Assembly (NCBI GenBank): GCA_029204225.1
Contig: CM055095.1
Coordinates: 22,202,006 to 22,266,005, forward strand
Origin: Diphasiastrum complanatum
Taxonomy: Eukaryota > Streptophyta > Lycopodiopsida > Lycopodiales > Lycopodiaceae
Direction: 5' to 3'
DNA: 64,000 nt
Of the stretch, positions 21,045-34,016 are shown piece after piece. Both the position numbers and the translations under genes were made by a program. The notes beneath the pieces were generated by a model. It was given only the letters and a program-made list of their open reading frames with translations. It was not told where the DNA came from and ran no database searches. The stretch's first letter is position 1. Each line of letters opens with the position of its first letter.

Positions 21045-22838
21045 AGAACCTAGCGTCTCTACCGCCCATGTTTCCGAAGAAGGTATTCTTTCCATGGATG
21101 ATACTGAAATGACAGAAGAACATGTAATCCTTTATCTAGATGCCCAACGTTATTTGCCAAATTCAATTCCTCAGGAGATCAAGTCACCAGGACCGTTGAC
21201 TCATGTCCAACTGACATCCAAAGTACCCAACACACAAGCATATAGGCCCAAGCCCAAAGTATACACATGGGATGTGAATCTAGACGAAGTCTGGAATACA
21301 ATCAATGATGACATGATAAGTGAGGCCACAACACCGCCCACTCAAAAACCACAAAAACCTTGGTTACAAAAAAATAAAATTATCGATACAAAATTAATGG
21401 AGCATAAAAAACCAGATGCATGAGAAGCTTAAGCAGCCGATTAAGCCCTTGTCTAAGGAGACAAAAATCAAACCATCAGACCAAGCTTCCACGTCCGGTA
21501 GTGACTCAACACAGATGATTCTCAAAGTTCCAAAAAACTTTGTGAAAATTTTGATCTTCCACAAAAATATAAAGATTTCACATTGGATGACGTTGTTATC
21601 CAGTTACCACAACCACACCGAGAACCTACACCAAGTTCCAACTCCTTTGAAGGACCAGCTAAAACGATGCCATTAAATCTTAAAGATCCTAACGAGGACA
21701 TGGATCGCATAGTTCATGTTGGTGCACACCTTTCGTCCGAACAACTCTATGATCTAGAAACTTTACTTCACAAATATCGAGATGTATTTGCATGGAACCA
21801 TACAGAAATGAAAGGAATTCCGCCTGAAGTGGTGGTTCATACGATTCCTTTAGAAGACAATGCTAAGCCTATTAGGGCTAAACCTTACAAAAGTAACCCC
21901 GTCTATCGCAAGAGAATTGATGAAGATATTAAGAAATTGCTAGATGCTGGCTTCATTTATGAAGTCCAACATACTGATTTGGTATCACCCATTGTGGTTG
22001 TACCCAAGAAAAATGACAAACTTTGTATCTGTGTTGATCTCAAGAACCTTAATGCGGTTACAAAGAAAGACCATTTTCCCTTGTCTTTAATGACCCAAAT
22101 CTTAGAGAAAATGGCAAGAGCTGAAGCTTTTAGCTTTTTGAATGGATTCAGCGGTTATTTCCTTGTTCAAATAGCCCCTGAAGATAAACATAAAATGGCC
22201 TTTGCCATAGAGAACGGGATTTACACTTATAATGTCATGCCTTTTGGCTTATGCAATGTCCCTTCAACGCTTCAGAGGGTCATGCAACTGGCCTTCCAAA
22301 ACCTGTTACATCGGATTGTCGAGATTTATCTTGACGATCTGGATGTACATTCCTCAGCGACTACGCACCTTGACACACTAGAGAAAATCTTTATTCGCTG
22401 ACGTAGATTTGGAATTTCACTAAACCCTGATAAGTGTCAAATCTGGGTCACCCATGGGGTAGTACTCGAACATATAATTTCAAAGGACGATATTTCTACC
22501 GACCTTCAAAAATCAAGGTAATACTTGAAATGCCCTTACCTGCAATAGTGAAGGAAGTTTACATCTTCCTCGGTCACACAAATTATTATCACGTCTTTAT
22601 AATCGATTATGCTGGCAAGGCACGCCTTGTTTATTTAGTTGTGGTAGATCCTTGATGGACCGAAGAATGCATTAAAGCCTTTGAGGAGTTGAAAACAATC
22701 CTTACCATGGCACCCATACTTTGTTCGCCAGACTACACAAAAGAATTCCATGTGCACAACTAGACGAGTATGGCAAGGATTTTCCAATATGTCTATTGAG
22801 CAGACAACTGGTGCCTGCTGAAGTAAACTATACAACAC
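21045..22838 (+). pseudogene. Ty3/gypsy element E1: pre-RT linker and reverse transcriptase
   Basis: Frame 1 carries the linker (21094-21423, 'MTEEHVILYLDAQRYLP') and then RT (21583-22401). RT motifs are clear: 'YRDVFAW', 'GFIYEVQHTDLVSPIVVVPK', 'CVDLKNLNAVTKKDHFPL', 'FSFLNGFSGY', 'VMPFGLCN' and an intact catalytic box 'IYLDDL' near 22325. The frame is broken between 21421 and about 21540 and by TGA at 22399-22401, and decays after 22500. It ends abruptly at about 22838 within 'PAEVNYTT', the segment just before the RNase H start 'EALAMVY'. That continuation lies on the minus strand at 41771. Confidence 0.88.
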
Positions 22839-22991
22839 TGATTTTCATTCATTTTTTCAATTGAGGACATCCATTCACCATGTGATTTCCTGTACAAATA
22901 GAACACCAGACATTTTCCCTGGTAGGAAAAGTCTTTGCAAACTTTTCAGGATCATTGTTCGCTTGTCCATTGAAATTTTCCAATGCTTTGA

Positions 22992-25900
22992 TGTTAATCG
23001 ATATTTCCGCACAGGAAATCGGCCTATTATTGAAGTTTAAGTTCGCAATAATTGAAAAAACCGGCATGTAAAGCCTGGTTATTAGAGAAAAATTGGCACA
23101 AATTTGCCTTAGGTCTGGGTCCCAGCCCGTCCCTAAAGTGGCTAGACACAGTTTAAATGTAAGAAATTGACTTTTCAAAAAAACCATCAAAAATATTTTG
23201 TGGTCAAATTTTGTAAGACCGAGCCAAGAGTGCTGGTCCACCTAGAATTGGGTCCTAGCCCGTCCTAAACGAGGCTAGAGCAAATTTTGCGGTCTTAGAA
23301 ATGGCCGGTAAACATTTTATGGCTTTTCAAAAAAATGGCCAGTTGTAAAAAAATAGCCGGTATGACCGTGCTAAAATCATACCATGTAGTGAGTCCATTT
23401 TTACTAATATATGATCACTTAGTGTATTTTTCAGGGAAACCGTGTTGTCGTGGGAGCCCTAGTCATGAATGCCTGAAAAGTCAATCACAGAAGAAAAAAT
23501 CGAGAAAGAAAAGTTTTGGATAAAAACGGGACCGAGAAATATGGATTCAGTGTCAAGGAGTCACAGAAACTCTAACGCCAAAGTTTGGGCAATTTACGGA
23601 CAATTAACGAAATGCGTGGGCCAAGTGGTTACCCAACATGCCAAAATCCAGTCAAATGAGCAGTAGGCGCACGACCCTTGAAAAATCGAAGGAAGGCCGA
23701 AAACACAGGTACCCAAAGAAAAACGAAGCCGCCTACTAAAAATAGGGGTTGAAAAAGGGCCTCACCCAAAATTTGGATATTAAATGCCAAAACACCTTGG
23801 AGGCTAAAAAATTTGGGAGGTACACCCACTAGCCATTGACATTTTGGGCTTCTAGGGTGTACAAAAGGGGAAACTTGAATGGCCTCCCTAGCCTTTGACA
23901 AAAATGGCATCTTGGCTAGTTTTGGAAGAGGGCCTTGAATGCACCACTCCCCCACTCTCTTATGGAGGCCACTAGGTGTACTATCAAATGAGTTGAGGAC
24001 AAATGGCAAAGAGGGCTTGAAGGGCATGAAAATTGGCAAAGCCTCATTTTGAAGGGGGACAATTGGGATTTACTATAAGAGGAGGCCACTCTTTGTGTTA
24101 AGATATAGTTGATTGATAGTTGGATGATAGTTGGAATTTTGGATAATGAGATGATGTTGATAGTTGCTAAGTTGAGAGTGGAGAGTTTGATGAGTTTGAT
24201 GTGATAGTTTTGATGTGATGTTGGTTGAGAGTCTTTTTGATGAGAACTTGCTTGCTTGAGGATGTGATTGTGAATGGTGGTGCTCTATGTTAGGGTTGTT
24301 AAAATGTTAGTACTTTTGTGTGTTAGTATTTTTAGAAGTGGGTATGTTTGAGAGTTGAGAGTTGTAGTTGTCTTGTGGTTTGGGAGTGATGTTACTTACT
24401 ATGTTTGCTTGCTCATATTGAGGAGTTGAGAGATTGTGGTTGTTTGTGTTGATTGCTTGGACCTCATTACTAGTGTGAGTTCATAGTTGAGTGCTTCAAA
24501 TTACTTGGAGAGGATGTTTACTTGCTTTTGTTGAGAGGATTGGTGGGTGAGAGTGATTTCATGGCAAGGGTTGGTTGGTTGGTTGTAGTCCATTGTCATA
24601 CTAGTAGGCTTATATCTTGAATGAGTGGGATGGTTTGCTTGAGGGCTTGGTGTGAGTGATGGGTTGCTGATTTTTTTAGCCATTGTATCTTTCTGGCCTG
24701 TTTTTTTACAGACTTTCGGTCCAGCTTTCTCTCAACTGAACCGTTAACATTTCAATCGCACCGTTCATATTCCGAAAACTTTTATTTTCTTCATTTTTTC
24801 TTTTTACACCAATTCCATCGGATATGCATAAAGTAGAGAAAACTGCATCAACATGCCTGGGTCTGATTTTTGCTACAAGGTTCATGACTAGAGTTTCCAC
24901 GAACCGGCTATCTAATTGCACATTGAGGTATGTTCTGATTTTTCAAACTCTATTTGTACCAATAAACATAAAGTAGTATGTTTTGTCATGAACATGTTAT
25001 GGTGTGTGATAGTAGGGTTTTTCCACATTTCCAACTAAATCGTTATAAGCGTTTTTGTTGGGAAGCAAGTAAGTTTCATGAAGTTTTGGTTGTAAGTTTT
25101 TTTAAGTTAAATCGGAATGTAATGTGAGGTTATTGCTATGGTCAGCTACATGAGAATAAGGTTTTTATAAAGCGTTTTTTGAAGCAAGTAAAGTTTTATA
25201 GACCGCTTACATTTGTTTAGTAACAAGGTCGTATAGATTTGAGTTCGGATGTGTTTGCATTTTGTGGTTATGCTCGTTCAACTGAGTGAATAATGGGTTG
25301 ATTGTGCATTGTTTATTATTGTTTTGACATGATAAAATCATTTGTGATTTTGGCCGGATAAGATAAGTAGCTATTGAGGTTTTTTCGTTTACTCCATGCG
25401 TCATCTAGGGTATGTAATTGCTATTCTTGAATGCTTTGAGCTAGACTGACAATGGAATTGTTTTCCGTTAGGTAAGAGGGGAGACAACCGGTTTATGAGT
25501 GTAATTGTACTTAGTATGGAATCGCTTCTTCATTTTAAAGTTAAAACAATGTTCTACTAGTAGATCATACATTGCTACTAGTGGAGCCTGGTTTTCCTTC
25601 ATAGTAACTGCATGTGGTTGTTGGCCGGTCTATATACTAGTTGACATACGACATGATTGATAAATTGTGGAAATCGTCAAGTTGGAATCGTTTGTTTTCC
25701 ATTATGAAGCGTATTAATTGGACCCGACCTCTGTGAAACACCAGAGCGGGCCGTCCACCATCCGCGGTTGAAATACACCGCCTTGGTTAAGCGTCACACT
25801 AGTCACACCCGCCGTTGGTATCGTCTAGCGAAATACCTAAACCTGACGGTCGGCGAAGATACTGCCACTTAGCAAACAAAGCGGTGTGTATAACTTGCAC

Positions 25901-26116
25901 CCGACGAGCACATCATAGACAGTAAATCGGTTTCTAGCCCATGTAAGAGTTTTACTAACTGTAAACCGAATTCAATGGGGAAAGAGATATTAGCAAGATC
26001 CTAACACGAATTAGTGATCAGAAGTTTTACGTAACTATGACTCTAGAAAGCTAGTGAATCATTGTAGCCAGAAGTACTAGCACCCCCTCCTTGCAACTGT
26101 ATCTCTAAGAGCCTGG
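22992..26116 (+). repeat. 5' LTR of the LARD-like element, 3' end missing
   Basis: It aligns with 27989-31232 throughout. Similarity stops at 'aagagcctgga' near 26116, so about the last 170 bp of the LTR, and any primer-binding site behind it, are gone. Small frames inside both copies (for example 23629-24039 on the minus strand) recur because the repeat recurs and are not convincing genes. Confidence 0.88.
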
Positions 26117-27988
26117 AAGCAATTCTAGAAAGAAGAGCTATTAAACCACCTATCTCTGATGACATTAATCAAGAGGAGTCACATGATATACAGAACCTAT
26201 TCAAAGATCATAAGAATGTGGCGAACAAGAGTACATTGATGCATACTAACAAGGATGGGTACCAAAATCGTATCCAAGAAACCCAAGAGGTATTGATGGA
26301 TATATTCCATTGGGAAAGAGGCATGACTTTGTCTCTGAAGAAGATATCGAGAACAAGGGGCCTGAACTAGAAATTAGGGAGGAAATAAGGAATACTATAC
26401 CTCCAACCATGGATAAACCATATGATATGGGAAGGATATTCGATGTGGTAGGCGTAGATCTTCCATTTCTACCATGAAATTCAAACATACACCAAAATCA
26501 TCCATATCAGTTGAGCGATTTGAATAGTTTAGCCTCCTATTCCATACGTTATGATAGGGTTACCACGCATGGTGGATACCCAAACAACAAGGTGGATGTT
26601 GGATAGATGTGGTAAGGTGACAACAATACACCCTTATCCCTGATTTCACATGGGGGAGTCGAGGGGTGGTAAGTTTGACTTTACTTTGTTTGCCGATCTG
26701 GTTTTGTTATATTTTCTTTATTTTTTGGTCAACATTCTCTCTTGTTTTAAGATACCACCAAAAAAAAATAAAATTATTTCAGTATGGGATTCATTATTAC
26801 TACATGAGAGATTCATAGACACTGTAAACGGTGATCTACAGATATCTCAGTTGACTTGGCTCCATTCACTCATGCTGCATTGCATCATGTAGGCACAATG
26901 TGCTTGGTCATTTGATTGCAAGACCGTTGTCTCAAGCATCCATACCCCTGCATTCTGCATATACTCCGAGCTGCATAGGGCATTACATATTTTCTCCTAT
27001 GGGCATGAGTGTTTGATCAGAAGCATAAAAGAGAGGGTAAGAGAAGAAAAAGTGGGAACAAAAACAATACAGCGAGGTGGGGAGTGACTCCATCACCCAA
27101 GGGGTAAAGCATAGAAAAAATATATATAAAGGAAGAAAAAGAAAACAGAAAAAGAGAGAGAAAGAAAGACTGAGAGAAAAGTAAAAGAAAAAAGAGAAAA
27201 AAGAAAAAGACTTCAACTGTATCTATCATATCTCGAACCAATTTGTGAGGACGAGTGACGCCTCGCACATCCATAAGAGATGAGGATGATTTTCCTAATT
27301 GATTCCATAGACTAGTGGAAAACCAGTACTTCTTAGCATCTTGTGTATTGGATCTTAGGACAGTAAGTATGGATTGCTATCAGAATACAGGGCTTGAGAG
27401 AAGAGTCAGTACAGAGAGGAGACTAGATAGTTATTCCCTGTTGAATCAGTTCTTAGAGAGTATAAGTTGAATGTCTAAACAAAAAAAGAATTGGTAATCA
27501 CCAATCTGGACCGGTTTCAAAATTGGGGCACTAAAATCTCATCGTGCATACATTCACACACACATCAATGACACGGTGTTAGACACAATACTGTTGACTT
27601 GCATCCATATCATCCTATCTCCAATCCTGAGATTTGCATTTGCATATCCCTCTATGCATGGGTCCGAAAGTGGGCATTGCCTTACATCTGATGAAATTGG
27701 GAGCATTGCCATTTAGGTCACAGGTGGGTTTTTGCAGGTATGAAGACACCAAATTGTTCAAAGATGCTGCGGTCAAATCCAATCTGGTTGCAGATGGATC
27801 CTAAGGGCTACATCGATGGCCTTTGGGTAAGAAGCTGTTGCAGACATCCTACCAACTCACTGTGGTTAGCATCACCTAGCAAGGGTGCTAAGCCCACTAA
27901 ACTTGATCCACCACCAGGAGCTGGTCTGCGAAACTAGAGACTCTGGGTCCGCCGTATGGGGACCATACTACCCAGTGGTAGTCGCCAA
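26117..27988 (+). other. Internal region of the LARD-like element
   Basis: No gag, protease, integrase or RT motif in any frame. There is a purine-rich low-complexity stretch (27010-27215) whose reverse strand gives Phe/Ser-rich false frames. A weak plus reading at 26110-26470 ('SLEAILERRAIKPPISDD') could be a gag relic. Confidence 0.7.
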
Positions 27989-30900
27989 TGTTAGCTGATA
28001 TTTTCGCACGAGAAATCGGCCTAATCTTGAAGTTTAAGTTTGCAATAATTGAAAAAATCGGCATGTAAAGCTCGGTTATTAGAGAAAAATCGGCACAAAT
28101 TTGCCTTAGGTTTGGGTCCCAGCCCGCCCCTAAAGTGGCTAGACACAGTTTAAAAGTAAGAAATTGACTTTTCAAAAAAATCGTCAAAAATATTTTGTGG
28201 TCAAGTTTTGTAAGACTGAGCCAAGAGTGCCGGTCCACCTAGAATTGGATCCCAGCCCATCCTAAATGAGGCTAGAGCAAATTTTGCGGCCTTAGAAATG
28301 GCCGGTAGATATTTTACGGCTTTTCAAAAAAATGGCCAGTTGTAAAAAAATAGCTGATATGACCGTGCTAAAATCATACCATGTAGTGAGTCCATTTTTA
28401 CTAATATATGATCACTCAGTGTATTTTTCAGGGAAACCATGTTGTTGTGGGAGCCCTAGTCATGAATGCCGGAAAATTCAACCACAGAAGAAAAAACCAA
28501 GAAAGAAAAGTTTCAGGTAAAAATGGGACCGGAAAATATGGATTCAGTGTCAAGGAGTCACAGAAACCTAACGCCAAAGTTTGGGCAATTTACGGACAAT
28601 TAACGAAATGTGTGGGCCAAGTGGTTACCCAACAAGCCAAAAACCCAGACAAATGAGTAGTAGGCGCACGACCCTTGAAAAATTGAAGGAAGGCCGAAAA
28701 CACAGGTACCCAAAGAAAAACGAAGGTCGCCTACTAAAAATAGGGGTTGAAAAAGGGCCTCACCCAAAATTTGGATATTAAATGCCAAAACACCTTGGAG
28801 GCTAAAAAATTTGGGAGGTACACCCACTAGCCATTGACATTTTGGGCTTCTAGGGTGTACAAAAGGGGAAACTTGAATGGCCTCCCTAGCCTTTGACAAA
28901 AATGACATCTTGGCTAGTTTTGGAAGAGGGCCTGGAATGCACCACTCCCCCACTCTCTTATGGAGGCCACTGGGTGTACTATCAAATGAGTTGAGGACAA
29001 ATGGCAAAGAGGGCTTGAAGGGCATGAAAATTGGGAAAGCCTCATTTTGAAGGGGGACACTTGGGATTTACTATAAAAGGAGGCTACTCTTTGTGTTAAG
29101 ATATAGTTGATTGATAGTTGGATGATAGTTGGAATTTTGGATAATGAGATGATGTTGATAGTTGCTAAGTTGAGAGTGGAGAGTTTGATGAGTTTGATGT
29201 GATAGTTTTGATGTGATGTTGGTTGAGAGTCTTTTTGATGACAACTTGCTTGCTTGAGGATGCTTGGAAGTTAGTTCCATTTTGGTGTAAGTGATTGTGA
29301 ATGGTGGTGCTCTATGTTAGGGTTGTTAAAATGTCAATACTTGTGTATGTTAGTACTTTTGTGTGTTAGTATTTTTAGGAGTGGGTATGTTTGAGAGTTG
29401 AGAGTTGTAGTTGTCTTGTGGTTTGGGAGTGATGTCTGCTTGCTCATATTGAGGAGTTGAGAGATTGTGGTTGTTTGTGTTGATTGCTTGGACCTCATTA
29501 CTAGTGTGAGTTCATAGTTGAGTGCTTCAAATTTACTTGGAGAGGATGTTTACTTGCTTTTGTTGAGAGGATTGATGGGTGAGAGTGATTTCATGGTGAG
29601 GGTTGGTTGGTTGGTTGTAGTCCATTGTCATACTAGTAGGCTTATATCTTGAATGAGTGGGATGGTTTGCTTGAGGGCTTGGTGTGAGTGATGGGTTGCT
29701 GATTTTTTTAGCCATTGTATCTTTTTGGCCTGTTTTTTTTACAGACTTTCGGCTCAGCTTTCTCTCAACTGATCCGTTAACATTTCAATCGCACCGTTCA
29801 TATTTCAAAAACTTTTATTTTCTTCATTTTCTCTTTTTACACCAATTCGATCGGACATGCATAAAGTTGAAAAAACTGCGTCAACATGCCTGGGTCTGAT
29901 TTTTGCTACAAGGTTCATAACTAGAGTTTCCATGAACCGGCTATCTAATTGCACATTGAGGTATGTTCTGATTTTTCAAACTCTATTTGTACCAATAAAC
30001 ATAAAGTAGTATGTTTTGTCATGAACATGTTATGGTGTGTGATAGTAGGGTTTTTCCACATTTCCAACTAAATCGTTATAAGCGTTTTTTTTGGGAAGCA
30101 AGTAAGTTTCATGAAGTTCTGGTTGTAAGTTTTTTAAGTTAAATCGGAATGCAATGTGAGGCTATTGCTATAGTCAGCTACATGAGAATAAGGTTTTTAT
30201 AAAGCGTTTTTTGAAGCAAGTAAGGTTTTATAGACTGCTTACATCTGTTTAGTAACAAGGTCATATAGATTTGAGTTCGGATGCGTTTGCATTTTGTGGT
30301 TATGCTCATTCAACTGAGTGAATAATGGGTCGATTGTGCATTGTAGTGAATCGTACTAAAATTTTAGAACCAGAATGGTAGTATGCCGGTGTGTATTGTT
30401 TTAGGAACCAGACACTCCAAAGATTCCGTACTTACTATTGTTTTGACATGATAAAATCGTTTGTGATTTTGGCCGGATAAGATAAGTAGCTATTAGGGTT
30501 TTTTTGTTTACTCCATGCGTCATCTAGGGTATGTAATTGCTATTCTTGAATGGTTTGAGCTAGACTGGCAATGGAATTGTTTTCATTTAGGTAAGAGAGG
30601 AGACAACTGGTTTATGAGTGGAATTGTACTTAGTATGGAATGGCTTCTTCATTTTAAAGTTAAAACAATGTTCTACTAGTAGATCACACATTGCTAGTAG
30701 TGGAGCCTGGTTTTCCTTCATAGTAACTGCATGTGGTTGTTGGCCGGTTTATAAACTAGTTGACATACGACATGATTGATAAATTGTGGAAATCATCAAG
30801 TTGGAATCGTTTGTTTTTCATTATGAAGCGTATTAATTTGACCCGACCTCTATGAAACACCAGAGCGGGCCGTCCACCATCCGCGGTTGAAATACACCGC

Positions 30901-31404
30901 CTTGGTTAAGCATCACACTAGTCACACTCGCCGTCAGTACTGTCTAGCAAAATACCTAGACCCGACGGTCAGCGAAGATACCGCCACTTAGCAAACAAAG
31001 CGGTGTGTATAACTTGCACCCCACGAGCACATCATAGACAATAAATCGGTTTTTAGCCCATGTAAGAGTCTCTCTAACTGTAAACCGAATTCAATGGGGA
31101 AAGAGATATTAACAAGATCCTAACACGAATTAGTGATCAGAAGTTTTACGAAACTATGACTCTAGAAAGCTAGTGAATCATTGTAGCCAAAATTACTAGC
31201 ACTCCCTCCTTGCAACCGTATCTCTGAGAGCCCGGAAAACTCTCATCGGTTGGGGAGCACGGGGCAATAGAGAAGTCCCTCAGGGTTGGAAGTGGCAAAC
31301 CCTCTGTTGCTCACGTAGGGCCGAACCGCCATTAGAGGTGGGGCCCCTTGACCCTTTTAGGATGTTTTGGCTGGACCAACCCCCTGCCGAAAATGGCCCT
31401 AACA
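27989..31404 (+). repeat. 3' LTR of the LARD-like element (3.4 kb)
   Basis: It runs TGTTAGC...CCTAACA. Compared with the 5' copy it contains about 90 extra bases at about 30344-30432 and keeps the terminal 170 bp. Many scattered substitutions separate the two copies, indicating an insertion that is not recent. Confidence 0.9.
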
Positions 31405-32093
31405 TTTGATCTTCTCATCAAATTGCGACTGCAAACTTTCCATCTGTTTCTGTTGATTCTTCCCAAGTTTCTCGAACTCATTGAGCATCATTTCTATAGT
31501 AGCGTTGGCATTCGTTGATACAATAGTGGTGGATGTCGTAGTAGTCTGCCCTGTTGTATAGGGCAACTTACTGATATTCGGCTCATGATCTGAATCTTCA
31601 TCCTCCTCTCGAGTTGCATCGTCCATAGCATTTTGCAAGAGTGCATACTCATTATGGCGTTTTAGCTCACGTCTGATTCATTTAGGTAGACCTGACAAAA
31701 ACCACATAACCATGGCATTTTCGTTAATCAGCTCAAGTTGACACTCAGATCTGAGACGTTTCACCCATTCAATATAATCTCAAACCATTTCTCACTTTCC
31801 CATTCTAATTTTACTTAAAAGTAGGAAAGGGTCTTCCATAAACTTCCACGGTTTGAACCATGTGATAAGGGCTCGTTTAACAACCTCCCAATCTGTATGC
31901 TCAATTTCATCTTGATTATAGTACCAATCTTGTGCTGCACCTGTTAAGGCCATAGGGAATAGCTTAAGTTTATCTTGAGGATAAATCTCATCTTAAACTT
32001 CACAGGATTTAGCGTAGATTTGAAGAAATGTAACTGAATCTGTTAACCCATTATATTTGGGTAGATCCAAACGGGGTGCTCTTCTAACAATAA

Positions 32094-32775
32094 TGTAAAA
32101 ATTACAGCAAATAAGGATCCTAAAACACTTGCAATGATGAGAAAAACAATAGATTATGATTTCATAAGATTAGCACAAGTTGAACCATCAAAACCCATCA
32201 AAAATCTATGCTTGAACCTCACTAAATGGCCCAAATCCTTGAAGAAGGCTTCACACGTGTGAAAGTACGGCCTCCCACAGTCTGAGTATTGTACACCAGA
32301 CATACATTCAATCCTATAATCATTAGTAATCACAAGTACTCAAACAATTATGAACATAGAGAGCAATTGCACCATTATGAGAGAAAAAACATGAAACTGC
32401 TTGATTGATTTTGGTGAGATATCATCACCTATATATACATGATCCATCACGGTTTTGGGCAGGTATGAGTAGCCCTAAACCTATCCCTAATGCTAATTTT
32501 GGTGGATCTTTCATCCCTACCAAGTTAGGGTTGGAATCTTGGAGATCCCTCAACAATGCAAAAACTACCAAAAATAGCTCCTATTTTTTCTCTCTTGTAT
32601 CTAAGCATAATTTGGACTCATTCCAAAGGTTCTAACACTTAGGTCTACTTGAGAACATCCTTATGATTGGAATCCTATGCTATTTGGCACGTGTGACAAG
32701 CCACATCATGACCATCTAACTATTTTCAAGTCATATGACCAAAACTAGTAAAGCTAGAATTGTGAATTTTTAACA
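32094..32775 (-). repeat. Copia 3' LTR
   Basis: 682 bp, nearly identical to the LTR at 36693-37374, with scattered single-base differences. The polypurine tract (reverse complement of 'ctcctcctc', 32776-32784) adjoins it. Confidence 0.93.
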
Positions 32776-32789
32776 CTCCTCCTCACTAT

Positions 32790-34007
32790 CTAGCTTGGTT
32801 CAATTATTGCTTTACTAATCACTCCAAGTGATAATCTGAACTTCATAAAAGGTGTCTTTCGAAGTGGTTTAGTAAGTAGATCAGCTACACATTCATTGCT
32901 TGGAACATGCTCCAAAGCAATCTCTTTGGCTTGCACCATTTCTCTCACAAAGTGATGGCATATCTCAATGTGCTTAGATCTTGCATGGAAGATTGGGTTA
33001 GATGCAAGGTGTTGGGCTGACATATTGTCATTGTAGATGATTGGTGCCTCCTCTGAATCCATGATCTTTAGCTCCACCAATAATCTCTTGATCCAAAGTA
33101 CCTCCTTTGTAGTGGTTGTCAAAGCTTTGTACTCGGCCTCGGTTGAAGATAGAGATATAGTTTCTTGTTTTTTTGAAAGCCATGAAACCACACCTTCTCC
33201 TATAAAAGTTGAATAGGCACTTGTTGATTTCCTATCCCTCTTGTTCCCTGCAAAATCTGAATCACTAAATGCATGAAGGTTAATCACATCTCTTCTATAT
33301 AGAATCCCAAAATCCAATGTACCCGAGATGTATCTTAGAATCCTCTTAGCCTTTTTCCAATGGATATTCAATGGCTTTTGCATGGATTGGCTCAACCTAC
33401 ATACACTAAAGCTAAGATCTGGTCTAGTTATAGTGATCCACATTAAGGAACCTATAAGCTGCCTAAACAAAGTGATGTCCATGAAGGATCTTTCATCATC
33501 TTCATTTGGCACTTTTACATCTTTCTCCATTGGTGTGTCAACACTTTTGCATACTTCCATCTTAAACTTCTTCAAAAGACTTTGAGCATAGTTTACTTGA
33601 CTTATAAAGATAAAATCAGACCTTCTAAGTACTTCTATGTCTAAGATGAAGTGAAGACACCCTAGATCTACCATCTTGAACTCTAAGGATAGATCTATCT
33701 TGATTTTTTCAATACCATCCCTTGAAACAACAAATTTGTTCAAGGATGGGAGATAGACTTTGTAGCCCTTGCTTGAGCTTGCATATCCAAGCATGATCCC
33801 TCTTGTGGAAGATGGATCCTTCTTGGTTCTTGTTTCCAATGGCACATGCACATAACATATACACCCAAAATCTTTCAAGTGATTAAGATTTGGTTTCTTT
33901 CCATACAACATCTCATAAGGAGTTTTGCCTTCAATTGCTTTGCAAGACACCCTATTTGTCAAGTAGTTTGCACATACAAGAGACTCACCCCAAAAGGATT
34001 TGGGCAA
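32790..34007 (-). pseudogene. Copia integrase end, deleted RT and RNase H (405 codons)
   Basis: It begins with the integrase C-terminal region ('SFWGESLVCANYLTNR', 'TPYEMLYGKKPNL') up to 'NKFVVSRDG', then jumps in frame to 'KMVDLGCLHFILDIEV' from the end of RT. About 300 residues, including the fingers, palm and the YxDD catalytic box, are absent. RNase H is intact in outline: 'FSDSDFAGNKRDRKSTS', 'SLSSTEAEYKAL', 'IYNDNMSA'. The deletion keeps the frame, so a fusion protein without polymerase activity is all it could make. Confidence 0.92.
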
Positions 34008-34016
34008 ACAAGCATC

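Larger units (their letters stand above)
22992..31404 (+). mobile_element. Non-autonomous LTR element with very long LTRs (LARD-like), 8.4 kb
   Basis: Two direct repeats of about 3.1 and 3.4 kb flank about 1.9 kb without recognisable coding. The outer termini are TGTTA at 22992 and TAACA at 31404, and TTTGA stands on both sides (22987-22991 and 31405-31409) as a perfect 5-bp target duplication. Transcription is probably plus-strand, as each LTR has a TATA-like box (24073 'ctataaga', 29071 'ctataaaagg'). Very long LTRs with an internal part lacking gag and pol are the hallmark of large retrotransposon derivatives, which need proteins from a relative. It interrupts the E2 gag. Confidence 0.9.

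Noticed and set aside
23629-24039. 136-codon minus frame, repeated as 141 codons at 28600-29025
   Set aside because: Conserved only because both lie in the two LTRs of one element; opposite to the TATA-predicted transcription and without family features.
27017-27274. Phe/Ser-rich minus frames that look like membrane segments
   Set aside because: They come from a purine-rich low-complexity stretch in the long-LTR element's interior.
32405-32635. 76-codon plus frame, repeated at 37004-37234
   Set aside because: Lies in both copia LTRs on the antisense strand; repetition reflects the LTR pair.
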